Shown piece by piece: positions 1-7,517 of a stretch of 64,000 nucleotides of DNA. The position numbers and the translations under genes are program-made. Origin of the DNA: Silanimonas sp021297925 (lineage in GTDB: Bacteria; Pseudomonadota; Gammaproteobacteria; Xanthomonadales; Xanthomonadaceae). The notes beneath the pieces were generated by a model. It worked only from the letters and a program-made list of their open reading frames with translations. It was not told where the DNA came from and searched no databases. The stretch lies in contig JAPZTL010000013.1 of NCBI GenBank assembly GCA_027532825.1, forward strand, positions 3,630 through 67,629, read 5' to 3'. Positions within the stretch are counted from its first letter, which is position 1. Each line of letters opens with the position of its first letter.

Positions 1-51
1 TCACGCATTAAGGCGACATCCAGATTCACGCACCCCGGGACGGTTCGAGGT

Positions 52-175
52 TCAGTTTCGTGTGGTGCCGAGCGTGGCTTCGAGGTCTCTGAGTCGGTAG
101 CTCCTTCCCTTGATGTTTAGGACGTGGGCCTTGTGCAGCAGGCGATCGAGGATTGCGGCGGCCAAGACTTCGTCG
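52..175 (-). pseudogene. IS21-family helper ATPase (IstB), C-terminal fragment
   Basis: Read on the minus strand, this stretch encodes about 41 residues containing AAAILDRLLHKAHV, then GRSYRLRDLEATLG, and ends at a TGA. That is the characteristic end of IstB-type transposition helper ATPases. The Walker motifs and the rest of the gene are absent; the reading is cut off where IS256 sequence begins near position 176. The tail differs from that of the intact istB at 31781-32557, so it comes from another IS21 subgroup. Bases 1-51 are probably the element's terminal region. The exact junction is uncertain by a few bases. Confidence 0.75.
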
Positions 176-680
176 CCTGCCTGAAGCGGTCAGCGCGGTG
201 TTTCCGAAGACGCTGACGCAGCTGTGCATCGTGCATCTGGTGCGGGCCAGCCTGAGCTACGTGAACAGCACGGATCGCAAGGCCGTTGTGGAGGCGCTGA
301 AGGCGATCTACCAGTCGGCCACGGCCGAGGAAGCGCAGCGCGAGCTGGACGCCTTCGAGGCGAGTTGGGGCGCCAAGTACAAGTCCGTGGTGCGGCTGTG
401 GCGTGGCAACTGGGACAACGTGATTCCGTTCTTCCAGTTCCTGCCGGAGATTCGCAAGGTGATCTACACGACCAACGCCATCGAGTCCTTGAACATGGTG
501 ATGCGCAAGTACACGCGCAACCGGCGTATCTTTCCAAACGACGACGCGGCGCTGAAAGCCCTGTTCATGGCGATCCGCGAAGCGTCGAAGAACTGGAAGA
601 TGATCCACCACTGGAAGCCAGCGCTGCAGAGCTTCCAGTTGATGTTCGGCGAAGAGCGCGTGCCGCTGGTCGCGCTGTGA
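176..680 (+). pseudogene. IS256-family transposase, C-terminal half
   Basis: About 167 residues of an IS256-type (mutator) transposase, starting near PEAVSAVFP and containing CIVHLVRASL, FFQFLPEIRKVIYTTNAIES and the C-terminal WKPALQSFQLMF. The family is about 400 residues, so the N-terminal half with the first catalytic Asp is missing. The break coincides with the IS21 fragment on its 5' side, which suggests one element inserted into or recombined with the other. No start codon belongs to this fragment; it is a relic rather than an active transposase. Confidence 0.85.
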
Positions 681-714
681 CAATCCCGGTTATACAGTTC
701 GTTTGACAGACCCT
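681..714 (+). repeat. Probable right end of the IS256 element
   Basis: The 34 bases after the transposase stop end in GTTTGACAGACCCTC, typical of the right terminal inverted repeat of IS256-like elements. The matching left end is not in the window because the 5' half is missing. Confidence 0.5.
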
Positions 715-804
715 CGATGGGCGAGACCGGGCGGGGTTCGGGGCCAGTCCCGACTTCGGCTTCGGGAGTTTCAACAGACTTCTGCGATTTCAAAAGTAGG
801 CTTG

Positions 805-828
805 AAAGGGGGCTCTCGACCCCCTTTT
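805..828. terminator. Hairpin upstream of the DUF2238 gene
   Basis: AAAGGGGG (805-812) and CCCCCTTT (820-827) pair around a 7-base loop and are followed by TTTT. It resembles an intrinsic terminator that would insulate the downstream gene from the IS relic. The T run is short, so function is uncertain. Confidence 0.4.
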
Positions 829-878
829 CCCGACGGACTTTATTCATTCGCTTCAGGACTGCAAGGCGGACACTGCAC

Positions 879-1559
879 GTGACCGATCCCCGGCCCCCTT
901 CCACGCCATCCGGCACGTCGTCGAGGCGGTTCCCCCTGCTGCTGCTCGCGGTGTTCCTGGCGATCTGGGGGTGGCTTGCGATCGCGCCCCTGTACCGGCA
1001 GGACTGGCTGCTCGAGAACGTGCTGGTCTTCGTCGCGATCCCGCTGCTGGTGTGGGCGTCCCCGCGCCTGCGCCTGCGGGACAGGAGCTACGTCGCGCTG
1101 TTCGTCTTCTTCGTTTTCCATGCCGTTGGATCGCACTACACCTATTCGGAGGTGCCGATCGATGCCTGGTGCGAGGCGTGGCTCGGGTTCTCGCCCGGGG
1201 CGGCGTTCGGTTTCGAGCGGAATCACTACGACCGGCTCGTGCACTTCCTCTACGGCCTGCTCGCCATTCCGGCGGCGCTCGACATCGTCGATGCGCGGGC
1301 GCCCACCACGCGCCTCTGGCGATGGCTGCTGGCCGTGGGCTTCGTCACTTCGCATTCCCTGCTCTACGAACTGATCGAGTGGGGCGCGGCCCTGGTGTTC
1401 GGTGGCGACCTGCGGATGGCCTTCCTCGGGACCCAGGGCGATGTCTGGGATGCGCAGAAGGACATGGCGCTTGCCTTTCTCGGCAGCGTGCTCACCGCGA
1501 CCGTCCTGTCGCGGCCGGGAAGGCCGCCCACCCCGGTTGATCGCACCGCGCGGGGCTGA
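879..1559 (+). CDS. DUF2238 (YjdF-type) integral membrane protein
   Basis: A 226-residue, multi-helix inner-membrane protein of the DUF2238/YjdF family; its function is unknown. The family core is visible in HAVGSHYTYSEVP, NHYDRLVHFLYGLL and ELIEWGAALVFG. Hydrophobic helices run through most of the chain. The frame is open back to position 717, but a GTG at 879 preceded by AAGGCGGA nine bases upstream gives the usual family length (about 200-220) and is preferred. The upstream 54 codons overlap a hairpin and look non-coding. It is convergent with the HU-like gene and separated from it by a terminator. Confidence 0.85.
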   Translation: MTDPRPPSTPSGTSSRRFPLLLLAVFLAIWGWLAIAPLYRQDWLLENVLVFVAIPLLVWASPRLRLRDRSYVALFVFFVFHAVGSHYTYSEVPIDAWCEAWLGFSPGAAFGFERNHYDRLVHFLYGLLAIPAALDIVDARAPTTRLWRWLLAVGFVTSHSLLYELIEWGAALVFGGDLRMAFLGTQGDVWDAQKDMALAFLGSVLTATVLSRPGRPPTPVDRTARG

Positions 1560-1566
1560 AACGAAG

Positions 1567-1594
1567 ACGGCCGGACCCGGGAGGGGCCGGCCGT
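1567..1594. terminator. Bidirectional hairpin between convergent genes
   Basis: ACGGCCGG (1567-1574) pairs perfectly with CCGGCCGT (1587-1594), with extra GC pairs inside. It lies between the stop codons of the DUF2238 gene and the HU-like gene and can serve both. There is no long T tract. Confidence 0.5.
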
Positions 1595-1649
1595 TCCGAT
1601 GGATCCATCGCGTTCCACGATCGGCGCCGAAGCGCGACCCGCGCCGCGA

Positions 1650-2039
1650 TCACTCCGCGGCGGACTTCAGCTTGCGCAGCGGACGCACCTTCACCTTGGT
1701 GGTGGCCGGCTTGGCGGCGAACCACTGCTCTTCCTTGGTGAACGGGTTGATGCCCTTGCGCTTCGGCTTGGCCGCGACGTGGACGGACGTGATCTTGAGC
1801 AGGCCCGGCAGCACGAACAGGCCGGCACCCTTCTTGCTCAGCGAGCCGACGATGGCCGACTCGAGTGCGGCGAGCACGCCGCGGACGTCCTTCGCGATCA
1901 CGCCACTGGCCTCGGCGATATGCGCGACCAGGCCGGTCTTGTTCAGCGCCTCCTTGATGGCCTTCGGAGCCGCCGGGGCGGCTTTCTTCGGTGCGGCCTT
2001 CTTGGCCGGGGCTTTCTTCGCTGCCTTCTTCGTTGCCAT
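1650..2039 (-). CDS. HU-family DNA-binding protein with Lys/Ala/Pro-rich N-terminal tail
   Basis: A 129-residue nucleoid-associated protein. Residues 1-27 are a basic, low-complexity tail of K, A and P (AKKAPAKKAAPKKAA), followed by a Bac_DNA_binding (HU/IHF-like) fold beginning at AIKEALNKTGLVAHIAE and continuing through KRKGINPFTKEEQWF. Such tailed HU proteins resemble histone H1-like tails and are expected to bind and compact DNA. The start was set at the ATG at 2039 because GAAGGA sits just upstream; the 51 codons further upstream run through GC-rich non-coding sequence. Monocistronic. The tail length could vary between strains because it is repetitive. Confidence 0.9.
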   Translation of the reverse strand: MATKKAAKKAPAKKAAPKKAAPAAPKAIKEALNKTGLVAHIAEASGVIAKDVRGVLAALESAIVGSLSKKGAGLFVLPGLLKITSVHVAAKPKRKGINPFTKEEQWFAAKPATTKVKVRPLRKLKSAAE

Positions 2040-2245
2040 GTCCTTCGTTCTCGTTGAGTGCCGTGATCGGCGGAGGGTCAACCCGCGGGGCGCGCGGGGG
2101 TGGACACATCGTCGCTCCAAATCGGGGAAAAGTAAGCCTCCCCCGCGAAAAAAAGTTGGCGAGGGAGGCCGGGGCGATCGAACACGGGGCACCCGCCGGT
2201 CGGCGGGCGCGGCGCGTTCCGCCGACGCTGGGTCATAATCAAGGC

Positions 2246-2824
2246 ATGCGCCTCTGCGTCTACGCCGCCTCCAGTGCCAAGGTCGACCCGGTGTACCTCG
2301 AGGCCGCCCGGACGTTGGGTGCCACCCTCGCCCGTGCCGGATGTACCACCGTCTACGGCGGCGGTGGGCAGGGCTTGATGGGGGCGCTGGCCGACGGTGC
2401 GCTGGCCGAGGGCGGTGAGGTCATCGGCATCATCCCGACCTTCATGGTCGACCTGGAGTGGGGCCACGTCGGCGTGACCACGCTGGAGCTCGTCGAGGAC
2501 ATGCGCGAGCGCAAGCACCGCCTGCTCACCGGCAGCGATGCCGTCATCGCCCTGCCCGGCGGCTGCGGCACGCTGGAAGAGCTCTTCGAGGCCATCACCC
2601 TCAAGCGGCTCGGGCTCTATGCCAAGCCGATCGTGCTGCTCAACACTCGTGGCTTCTACGACGGCCTGCAGGCGTTCATGGACAAGGTGATCGCCGAGCG
2701 CTTCATGAACCCCGAGCACGCGGCGATGTGGTCGATGGTCTCGCGCGTCGACGAGGTGCTGCCGCGCATCCGGGCCACGCCGTGCTGGCGCGAGGACGCC
2801 CGGCAGTACGCGGTCGTGCGCTGA
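2246..2824 (+). CDS. LOG-family protein (TIGR00730 Rossmann-fold nucleotide phosphoribohydrolase)
   Basis: A 192-residue cytoplasmic enzyme of the LOG family, which in characterised members removes ribose 5-phosphate from cytokinin riboside monophosphates or related AMP-like nucleotides. Family motifs are present: GGGGQGLMG (about residues 34-42) and the catalytic PGGCGTLEE (about 104-112), followed by EAITLKRLG. The chosen ATG gives normal family length; the frame is open upstream without plausible coding content. Whether it acts on cytokinin precursors here or on another nucleotide monophosphate cannot be told from sequence. Confidence 0.9.
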   Translation: MRLCVYAASSAKVDPVYLEAARTLGATLARAGCTTVYGGGGQGLMGALADGALAEGGEVIGIIPTFMVDLEWGHVGVTTLELVEDMRERKHRLLTGSDAVIALPGGCGTLEELFEAITLKRLGLYAKPIVLLNTRGFYDGLQAFMDKVIAERFMNPEHAAMWSMVSRVDEVLPRIRATPCWREDARQYAVVR

Positions 2825-2832
2825 GGGCTGCC

Positions 2833-3234
2833 TCAGTCCCCGCCGCTGCCGTCCCCGGCATCGGCGCCATTGTCGTCGTCGCAGGCGTACCCGCCATCCG
2901 AAGAGGCCTCATCGGGGGGGGGGGTCGGGGTGGCGATGTCGCCGCCCCTGAACCAGCGCGGCTGTGCCTTCGGCAGCGCCGCCGCCGCGGCATCGGCCGC
3001 GAGCACCAGGTCGCTGCGGCGGCCGTCCGGGATGTCCTGCCAGTGGCAGTCGAGCAGGGCGCCCTCGAGCGCGTAGAGCAGGTTCAGCGAGGGCTTGAAG
3101 CCGGCGCGCTTGAGCTTGACGAAGGCCTCGAGGCTGCCCAGCGCGCGCAGGTCGTCGAGCGTCCGCACGCCGACCTGGCGCAGCTGCGCCGCCGACTTCG
3201 GGCCGATGTTGCGCAGCTTCGCGGGCGTGGCCAC
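2833..3234 (-). CDS. TfoX C-terminal-domain protein with acidic tail
   Basis: A 133-residue protein. Residues 4-75 form a TfoX C-terminal domain (LRNIGPKSAAQLRQVGV, then ALGSLEAFVKLKRAG and LYALEGALLDCHWQDIP), a helix-hairpin-helix-like module. The N-terminal TfoX domain found in competence regulators is absent. The tail is poorly conserved and acidic (YACDDDNGADAGDG). A GTG start at 3234 lies four bases after the stop of the fRMsr gene, so the two are probably co-transcribed and translationally coupled. An 11-base G run lies inside the tail coding sequence (2914-2924). Its role is unknown; family membership alone does not show a role in competence. Confidence 0.8.
   Translation of the reverse strand: MATPAKLRNIGPKSAAQLRQVGVRTLDDLRALGSLEAFVKLKRAGFKPSLNLLYALEGALLDCHWQDIPDGRRSDLVLAADAAAAALPKAQPRWFRGGDIATPTPPPDEASSDGGYACDDDNGADAGDGSGGD
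2914..2924. repeat. Homopolymer run of 11 G inside the TfoX-like gene
   Basis: Eleven consecutive G on the plus strand (C on the coding strand) encode part of a PTPPPD stretch. A one-base slip would replace the acidic tail with an alternative frame that stays open down to position 2703. It may be a slippage hot spot or a sequencing artefact. Confidence 0.6.
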
Positions 3235-3238
3235 GGGC

Positions 3239-3724
3239 TCAGGCCAGGGTGTCGAGGAAGGCCTGCGCCAGGGCTTCCAGCCCGCGCTGGTCGTCGGCGT
3301 CGAAGCGGTCGAGCACGGGGCTGTCGATGTCGAACACGCCGACGAGGGTCTCGCCCTGGAACAGCGGCACCACCACTTCCGAGCGCGAGGCCGAGTCGCA
3401 GGCGATGTGGCCGGGGAAGGCCTCGACATCGGGCACGCGCTGGGTCTGCCGCGTCACGGCGGCGGTGCCGCAGACGCCTTTGCCGAGGGCGATGCGCACG
3501 CAGGCGGGCAGGCCCTGGAAGGGGCCGACGACCAGTTCCTTGCCGTCGAAGAAGTAAAAGCCCACCCAGTTGAGCTCGGGCAGGGCGTGGAAGACGAGCG
3601 AGGACAGGTTCGCGGCATTCGCCGTGCGGTCGCGCTCGCCGTGCATCAGGCCGCGGGCCTGGTCGACGAGTTGGGCGTACTGCTCGGCTTTGCTGCCCTC
3701 GAGGGCGATGGCGGTGAAGGACAT
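3239..3724 (-). CDS. msrC: Free methionine-(R)-sulfoxide reductase (GAF domain)
   Basis: A 161-residue GAF-domain enzyme that reduces free methionine-R-sulfoxide in the cytoplasm using thioredoxin. The fRMsr signature is clear: NWVGFYFF, GPFQGLPACVRI, GKGVCGTAA, HIACDSASRSEVVVP and VFDIDSP. The three expected cysteines (QGLPAC, KGVCG, HIAC) are present. The ATG at 3724 matches family length; the upstream extension is non-coding. It is read with the TfoX-like gene and divergent from bioD. It fits an oxidative-damage repair role alongside ohr nearby. Confidence 0.9.
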   Translation of the reverse strand: MSFTAIALEGSKAEQYAQLVDQARGLMHGERDRTANAANLSSLVFHALPELNWVGFYFFDGKELVVGPFQGLPACVRIALGKGVCGTAAVTRQTQRVPDVEAFPGHIACDSASRSEVVVPLFQGETLVGVFDIDSPVLDRFDADDQRGLEALAQAFLDTLA

Positions 3725-3839
3725 GCGCTTGATGATCCGGTTCAGCGGGCCGCGCGACGCGGCCGGGACTGCCACGATGGGGATGGCGCGGGACGAAGGC
3801 AAGCGCGGCCTTCACGGCGGATTCGCCGACAATACGGGG

Positions 3840-4526
3840 ATGACGACCGCCTTCTTCGTGACCGGCACCGACACGGGCGCCGGCAAGACCTTCACCAGCA
3901 CCGTCCTTCTGCACGCGCTGCGCCAGCGTGGCCTGCGCGCCGTGGGCATGAAGCCCGTGGCCAGCGGCAGCTCGCCGACCCCCGAGGGCCTGCGCAACGA
4001 GGATGCCCTCGCGCTGCAGGCGGCCAGTGATCCGCGCCCCGACTATGCGCTCGTGAACCCCTGGGCCCTGCGCGAGCCCACGGCGCCGGAAATCGCCGCG
4101 CGCCTCGATGGTGTCGAGGTGACCCTGCCCCCGATCCTCGCCGCTTTCGAGGCCTTGAAGGTGCAGGCCGACGTGGTGCTGGTGGAGGGCGTCGGCGGCT
4201 TCCTCGCGCCGGTGAATGCGGCCATCGACCAGTGCGAGCTGCCGCGCGCGCTGGGCCTGCCGGTGCTCGTCGTGGTCGGCTTGAAGCTGGGCTGCATCAA
4301 CCACGCGCGGATGACAGTGGAGGCGGTGCAGTCGCGGGGCTTCCGCGTGCTCGGCTGGATCGCCTCCGACGTCGAGCCGTCGATGCTCTTCCCCGACGAC
4401 TATTTCGAAGCCCTGAAGGCCTCGCTGCCGGTGCCGTGCTTCGGACGCCTGCCGCATGCGCCGGGGGTCGATGCCGCCGGGCTCACCGGCCACCTGCGCT
4501 TGCCCGGGGGCTTTCCCGGCGGCTGA
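3840..4526 (+). CDS. bioD: Dethiobiotin synthetase
   Basis: A 228-residue ATP-dependent enzyme that closes the ureido ring of 7,8-diaminononanoate with CO2 to make dethiobiotin, the penultimate step of biotin synthesis. The P-loop GTDTGAGKT is at residues 9-17, the substrate region MKPVASGS follows, and VLVEGVGGFLAPV and GLKLGCINHA are family hallmarks. Length is normal. It stands alone here, divergent from msrC and convergent with queD; no other bio gene is in the window, so biotin genes are dispersed. Confidence 0.95.
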   Translation: MTTAFFVTGTDTGAGKTFTSTVLLHALRQRGLRAVGMKPVASGSSPTPEGLRNEDALALQAASDPRPDYALVNPWALREPTAPEIAARLDGVEVTLPPILAAFEALKVQADVVLVEGVGGFLAPVNAAIDQCELPRALGLPVLVVVGLKLGCINHARMTVEAVQSRGFRVLGWIASDVEPSMLFPDDYFEALKASLPVPCFGRLPHAPGVDAAGLTGHLRLPGGFPGG

Positions 4527-4546
4527 TCGCGGGCGGAAGCGCGGCC

Positions 4547-4918
4547 TCAGCCGAGCTGAAGCGTCGCCCGGTCGCCCGAGGCCGGGCGGAACACCGCCAC
4601 GCGCACGAGCAGCGGCAGGGCGGGCTCCAGCTCGCGGGCGATGTGGGCGCAGAGGTTCTCGAGCGTGGCCGGGCCGATGCCCTCGACCTCGTCGAGGAAA
4701 CGGTGGTCGAGCCGCTCGCGCATGGCGGCCAGCTCGCGGCGCACGACGCCGAGGTCGACGAGCATGCCGGTGGCCGGGTCGGGTTCACCGCGCAGCGTCA
4801 CCTCGGCGTGGTAGGTGTGGCCGTGGATGCGCTTGCTCGATTCGACCTCGCCTTCGACGTAGCGGCGCAGGGTGTGCGCAGCTTCGAAGTAGAAGGACTG
4901 GCTGAGTTCGACGGGCAT
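4547..4918 (-). CDS. queD: 6-carboxy-5,6,7,8-tetrahydropterin synthase (QueD family)
   Basis: A 123-residue member of the 6-pyruvoyltetrahydropterin synthase family. QueD converts 7,8-dihydroneopterin triphosphate to 6-carboxytetrahydropterin in queuosine biosynthesis. Zinc-binding histidines are seen in FEAAHTL and HGHTYHAEV, and the catalytic region follows in GMLVDLGVV, LDHRFLDEV and PTLENLCAHI. The ATG at 4918 gives normal length. The start region lies 52 bases beyond the stop of the upstream hydrolase gene, so the two may share a transcript. Confidence 0.9.
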   Translation of the reverse strand: MPVELSQSFYFEAAHTLRRYVEGEVESSKRIHGHTYHAEVTLRGEPDPATGMLVDLGVVRRELAAMRERLDHRFLDEVEGIGPATLENLCAHIARELEPALPLLVRVAVFRPASGDRATLQLG

Positions 4919-4970
4919 GGGCGGGGCGGGCGGGACCGGGCGCCATTCTGCCACGGGCACCCGCCGGGGC

Positions 4971-5846
4971 TCAGGCGGCGCCGAGGAAATCCGCCACCCG
5001 GGCGGCCGTGGCCTCGGGCTCGGCCAGCATGAAGCAATGCGAGCCGGCGATCGCGTCGACCCGGACATGGGCGTGCCGGCGCGCCAGTCGACGTGCGGAC
5101 GGGGCCACGAAGGGCAGGGTGCGGTCGCCGTGCACGAGCAGCGTGGGCGTCGCGAGCCGGTCCAGGCGCGACCACAGGCCTCGGGGGCCGGAGCCGAAGA
5201 TCGCCGCCTCGATGCGGGGCGGGCACTTCAGGGCCACGCCCTCGCCGTCGTCGCGAAGGCCATGGTCGACGTAGGCGCGAAGGGCCTCGTCGCGCCAGTC
5301 CGCGAACACGCCGCGCCCGCGCAGGCGATCGAAGGCCTCGTCGCGGGAGGCCCAGCGGGTCCGGCGGCGTCGCGTCGCCCGCACGAGCGGGAGTACGCCC
5401 TCCCATCCGAGGCGTTCGATCACGGCAATGACCCCCGCCACCGCCGGGGTGTAGATCACCGGGTCGAGCAGCACGATCCGACGGAACAGGCCGGGGTCCG
5501 CGCTGGCCATCAGGGCGGTCAGCACGCCGCCGAAGCTGTGGCCCAGCCCGACGATGGGCACGGAGGGCTGCGGGAGGTGCGCGCGGAAGGCGCGCGCCGC
5601 CATCGCCGCATTCGCGTTCCAGCCGAGGAAGTGCCCGCCGGCCTCGCTGTCGCCATGGCCCTGCGCGTCGCACAGCCAGAGGTCGAAGCGCTCCGCCAGC
5701 GGCGCGAGCATCGGCGCGTAGGTGCGCGCGCATAGGCCGTTGCCGTGCAGCACGTGCAGCAGGGGCAGTCCGCGCGGGGGCGTCCGCCAGCCCCGGAGCA
5801 CGAGGCCATGCATCGGGTCGCGGTGCGACCAGGGTTCGAGCACCAT
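4971..5846 (-). CDS. Alpha/beta-hydrolase
   Basis: A 291-residue alpha/beta-hydrolase-fold enzyme of unknown substrate. HGNG (residues 34-37) forms the oxyanion region. GHSFGG places the nucleophile Ser at 104, HGDRT supplies a probable acid, and GSHCFML the catalytic His near the C-terminus. No signal peptide is visible, so it is probably cytoplasmic. Its start lies next to the ohrR operator and it is divergent from ohrR, so OhrR could influence both promoters. A lipid hydroperoxide or ester substrate would fit that context, but this is inference. Confidence 0.85.
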   Translation of the reverse strand: MVLEPWSHRDPMHGLVLRGWRTPPRGLPLLHVLHGNGLCARTYAPMLAPLAERFDLWLCDAQGHGDSEAGGHFLGWNANAAMAARAFRAHLPQPSVPIVGLGHSFGGVLTALMASADPGLFRRIVLLDPVIYTPAVAGVIAVIERLGWEGVLPLVRATRRRRTRWASRDEAFDRLRGRGVFADWRDEALRAYVDHGLRDDGEGVALKCPPRIEAAIFGSGPRGLWSRLDRLATPTLLVHGDRTLPFVAPSARRLARRHAHVRVDAIAGSHCFMLAEPEATAARVADFLGAA

Positions 5847-5852
5847 GGGTGA

Positions 5853-5879
5853 ATTGCTTGCAATTGAATTGCGCGCAAT
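5853..5879. promoter_or_regulatory. Candidate OhrR operator
   Basis: A near-perfect inverted repeat, ATTGCTTGCAATT (5853-5865), a central G, then AATTGCGCGCAAT (5867-5879), mismatching only at the two inner dinucleotides. It ends 13 bases before the ohrR start and seven bases from the start of the divergent hydrolase gene. AT-rich palindromes with a CAATT core in this position are typical of MarR/OhrR sites. Confidence 0.75.
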
Positions 5880-5892
5880 CTAACATGCCGCC

Positions 5893-6360
5893 ATGCCTCC
5901 CCGCCAGCCCGCCCACGACGACCTGCTCCGGCTGGACCACCAGCTCTGCTTCTCGCTTTACGCGGCGTCGCGGGCGATGACCCGGGCCTATGCGCCGCAC
6001 CTCGATGCGCTCGGCCTGACCTACCCGCAGTACCTGGTGATGCTCGTGCTCTGGGAGCAGGACGGTCCCACGGTCAGCGCGCTCGGCAGCCGCTTGTTCC
6101 TCGACTCCGGGACGCTGACGCCCTTGCTCAAGCGCCTCGAAGGGCAGGGTCTCGTCGAGCGCCGCCGCGGTGCCGAGGACGAGCGCACGGTGACCGTCCA
6201 CCTCACCCGCGACGGACGGGCGCTCAAGCGCCGTGCCGCCGCCGTGCCCAAGGCGATGCTCTGCACGCTCGGCTGCGACCTCGACGGTCTCGCCGGGCTC
6301 CTCGCCCAGCTCAAGCGCCTGCGCGCCACCCTTGCCCCCACCCTGGAGACCTCGCGATGA
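5893..6360 (+). CDS. ohrR: OhrR, organic-peroxide-sensing MarR repressor
   Basis: A 155-residue MarR-family winged-helix repressor. The reactive Cys expected near residue 22 of OhrR is at residue 19 in QLCFSLYAAS. Two further cysteines, 124 and 128 (MLCTLGC), can act as resolving partners, as in two-Cys (Xanthomonas-type) OhrR. The DNA-binding region is ALGSRLFLDSGTLTPLLKRLE and the wing includes ERTVTVHLT. It overlaps ohr by four bases (ATGA), so the repressor and its target enzyme form one autoregulated operon controlled by the palindrome upstream. Confidence 0.95.
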   Translation: MPPRQPAHDDLLRLDHQLCFSLYAASRAMTRAYAPHLDALGLTYPQYLVMLVLWEQDGPTVSALGSRLFLDSGTLTPLLKRLEGQGLVERRRGAEDERTVTVHLTRDGRALKRRAAAVPKAMLCTLGCDLDGLAGLLAQLKRLRATLAPTLETSR

Positions 6361-6782
6361 CCCTGCAGCACGCCCTCTACACCGCCGAAGCCACGTCGAC
6401 CGGCGGCCGCGATGGCAAGACCGTCGCCAGCGACGGCCGATTCGAGCTGGCCCTGAGCACGCCGAAGGAGCTCGGCGGCGCCGGCGGTCCCGGCACCAAC
6501 CCGGAGCAGCTGTTCGCCGCCGGGTACTCGGCCTGCTTCATCGGCGCCATGAAGTTCGTCGCCCAGCGCGACGGCTTCAAGATCCCGGCCGATGCGCGCA
6601 TCACCGGCAAGGTCGGCATCGGCCCGATCCCCAACGGCTTCGGCATCCGCGTGGAGCTCGTGGTCTCGCTGCCCGGCGTCGATCGCGAGACCGCCCACAC
6701 GATCGTGGAGCGCGCGCACGTCGTGTGCCCGTACTCGAACGCGACGCGCGGCAACGTCGAGGTCACGTTCACGCTCGCCTGA
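6357..6782 (+). CDS. ohr: Organic hydroperoxide resistance peroxidase Ohr
   Basis: A 141-residue lipoyl-dependent thiol peroxidase that reduces organic and fatty-acid hydroperoxides. The two catalytic cysteines are present at residues 60 (YSACFIGAM) and 124 (VVCPYSNATRGN). The N-terminal LYTAEATSTGGRDG and the length are standard for Ohr. The start codon overlaps the ohrR stop, giving translational coupling; induction should follow OhrR oxidation by organic peroxides. Confidence 0.96.
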   Translation: MTLQHALYTAEATSTGGRDGKTVASDGRFELALSTPKELGGAGGPGTNPEQLFAAGYSACFIGAMKFVAQRDGFKIPADARITGKVGIGPIPNGFGIRVELVVSLPGVDRETAHTIVERAHVVCPYSNATRGNVEVTFTLA

Positions 6783-6827
6783 GGCCCGGCGGCCCTCCTC
6801 GTTGCCGGGAGGGAATCCGCCGCGACG

Positions 6828-7517
6828 CTAGATGCAGGACTTCTGCGCGTCGACGCGCTCCATGATCTCGCGCAACTCGCTCGCCACGCGGTTGCGGTCG
6901 AAGTTCATGGCACTCTCCTCGCGGATCCGGCGCGCGATGCGCGCGCCGTGCCAGAGCCCCAGGGTCAGGCACCCGGTCTTCACCGTGTCGAGGCGTGCCC
7001 AGAGGGCGCCTGCCGAAGGCAGATTCTCCACATCGTCGTGCAGCTGCTTGACCTGCGCGGCCAGCGAACCGAGGTAGAGCCCGAGGCGTTCGTTGGCGAT
7101 GCGCAGACGCTTCAGCGTCGACTCCGGCGCCTCGGCATTGTTGTTCCAGGCGTTGGTGATGGTGCGGCTGATGCTCTTCTCGGTGGCTTCCGCGTCGAAG
7201 GGCTTGACGATGTAGTGGTCGATGCCCAGCGTCATGGCCTGCTTGACGGTGCCGAGGTCGGCGGATGACGTGACGAGCACGAAGGGCAGGTCGCCGAGCC
7301 CGCCCTTGTTGCGCACCTTGCGCAGCAACTCGATACCCGTGAGGCGCGGCATGTGCAGGTCGCTCAGGATGGCCCCGGGTGTCATGCCGCGGTCGATGAG
7401 GTCCCAGGCCTGCATGCCGTCGTCCGCTTCGACGAGCTCGAGGCCATCGAAGCGCGACATGAGATCGACGAGGGCCATGCGGGAAACGGTGTCGTCGTCA
7501 ACCAGCAGGATCTTCAT
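6828..7517 (-). CDS. CheY-like response regulator with helical C-terminal extension
   Basis: A 229-residue protein. Residues 1-120 are a REC domain: acidic patch VDDDT, phospho-acceptor Asp in ILSDLHMPRLTG (near residue 53), and the conserved Lys in YIVKPF. Residues 121-229 are mostly helical, with no recognisable HTH, GGDEF or enzymatic output. The start overlaps the end of the hybrid kinase gene by 20 bases, with AAGGA upstream of its ATG. It is therefore the kinase's downstream partner. The mode of output is unknown; protein-protein interaction is likely. Confidence 0.85.
   Translation of the reverse strand: MKILLVDDDTVSRMALVDLMSRFDGLELVEADDGMQAWDLIDRGMTPGAILSDLHMPRLTGIELLRKVRNKGGLGDLPFVLVTSSADLGTVKQAMTLGIDHYIVKPFDAEATEKSISRTITNAWNNNAEAPESTLKRLRIANERLGLYLGSLAAQVKQLHDDVENLPSAGALWARLDTVKTGCLTLGLWHGARIARRIREESAMNFDRNRVASELREIMERVDAQKSCI

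Noticed and set aside
717..878. N-terminal extension of the DUF2238 protein
   Set aside because: It covers a hairpin and IS-flanking DNA, and a GTG at 879 with a good ribosome-binding site gives family length.
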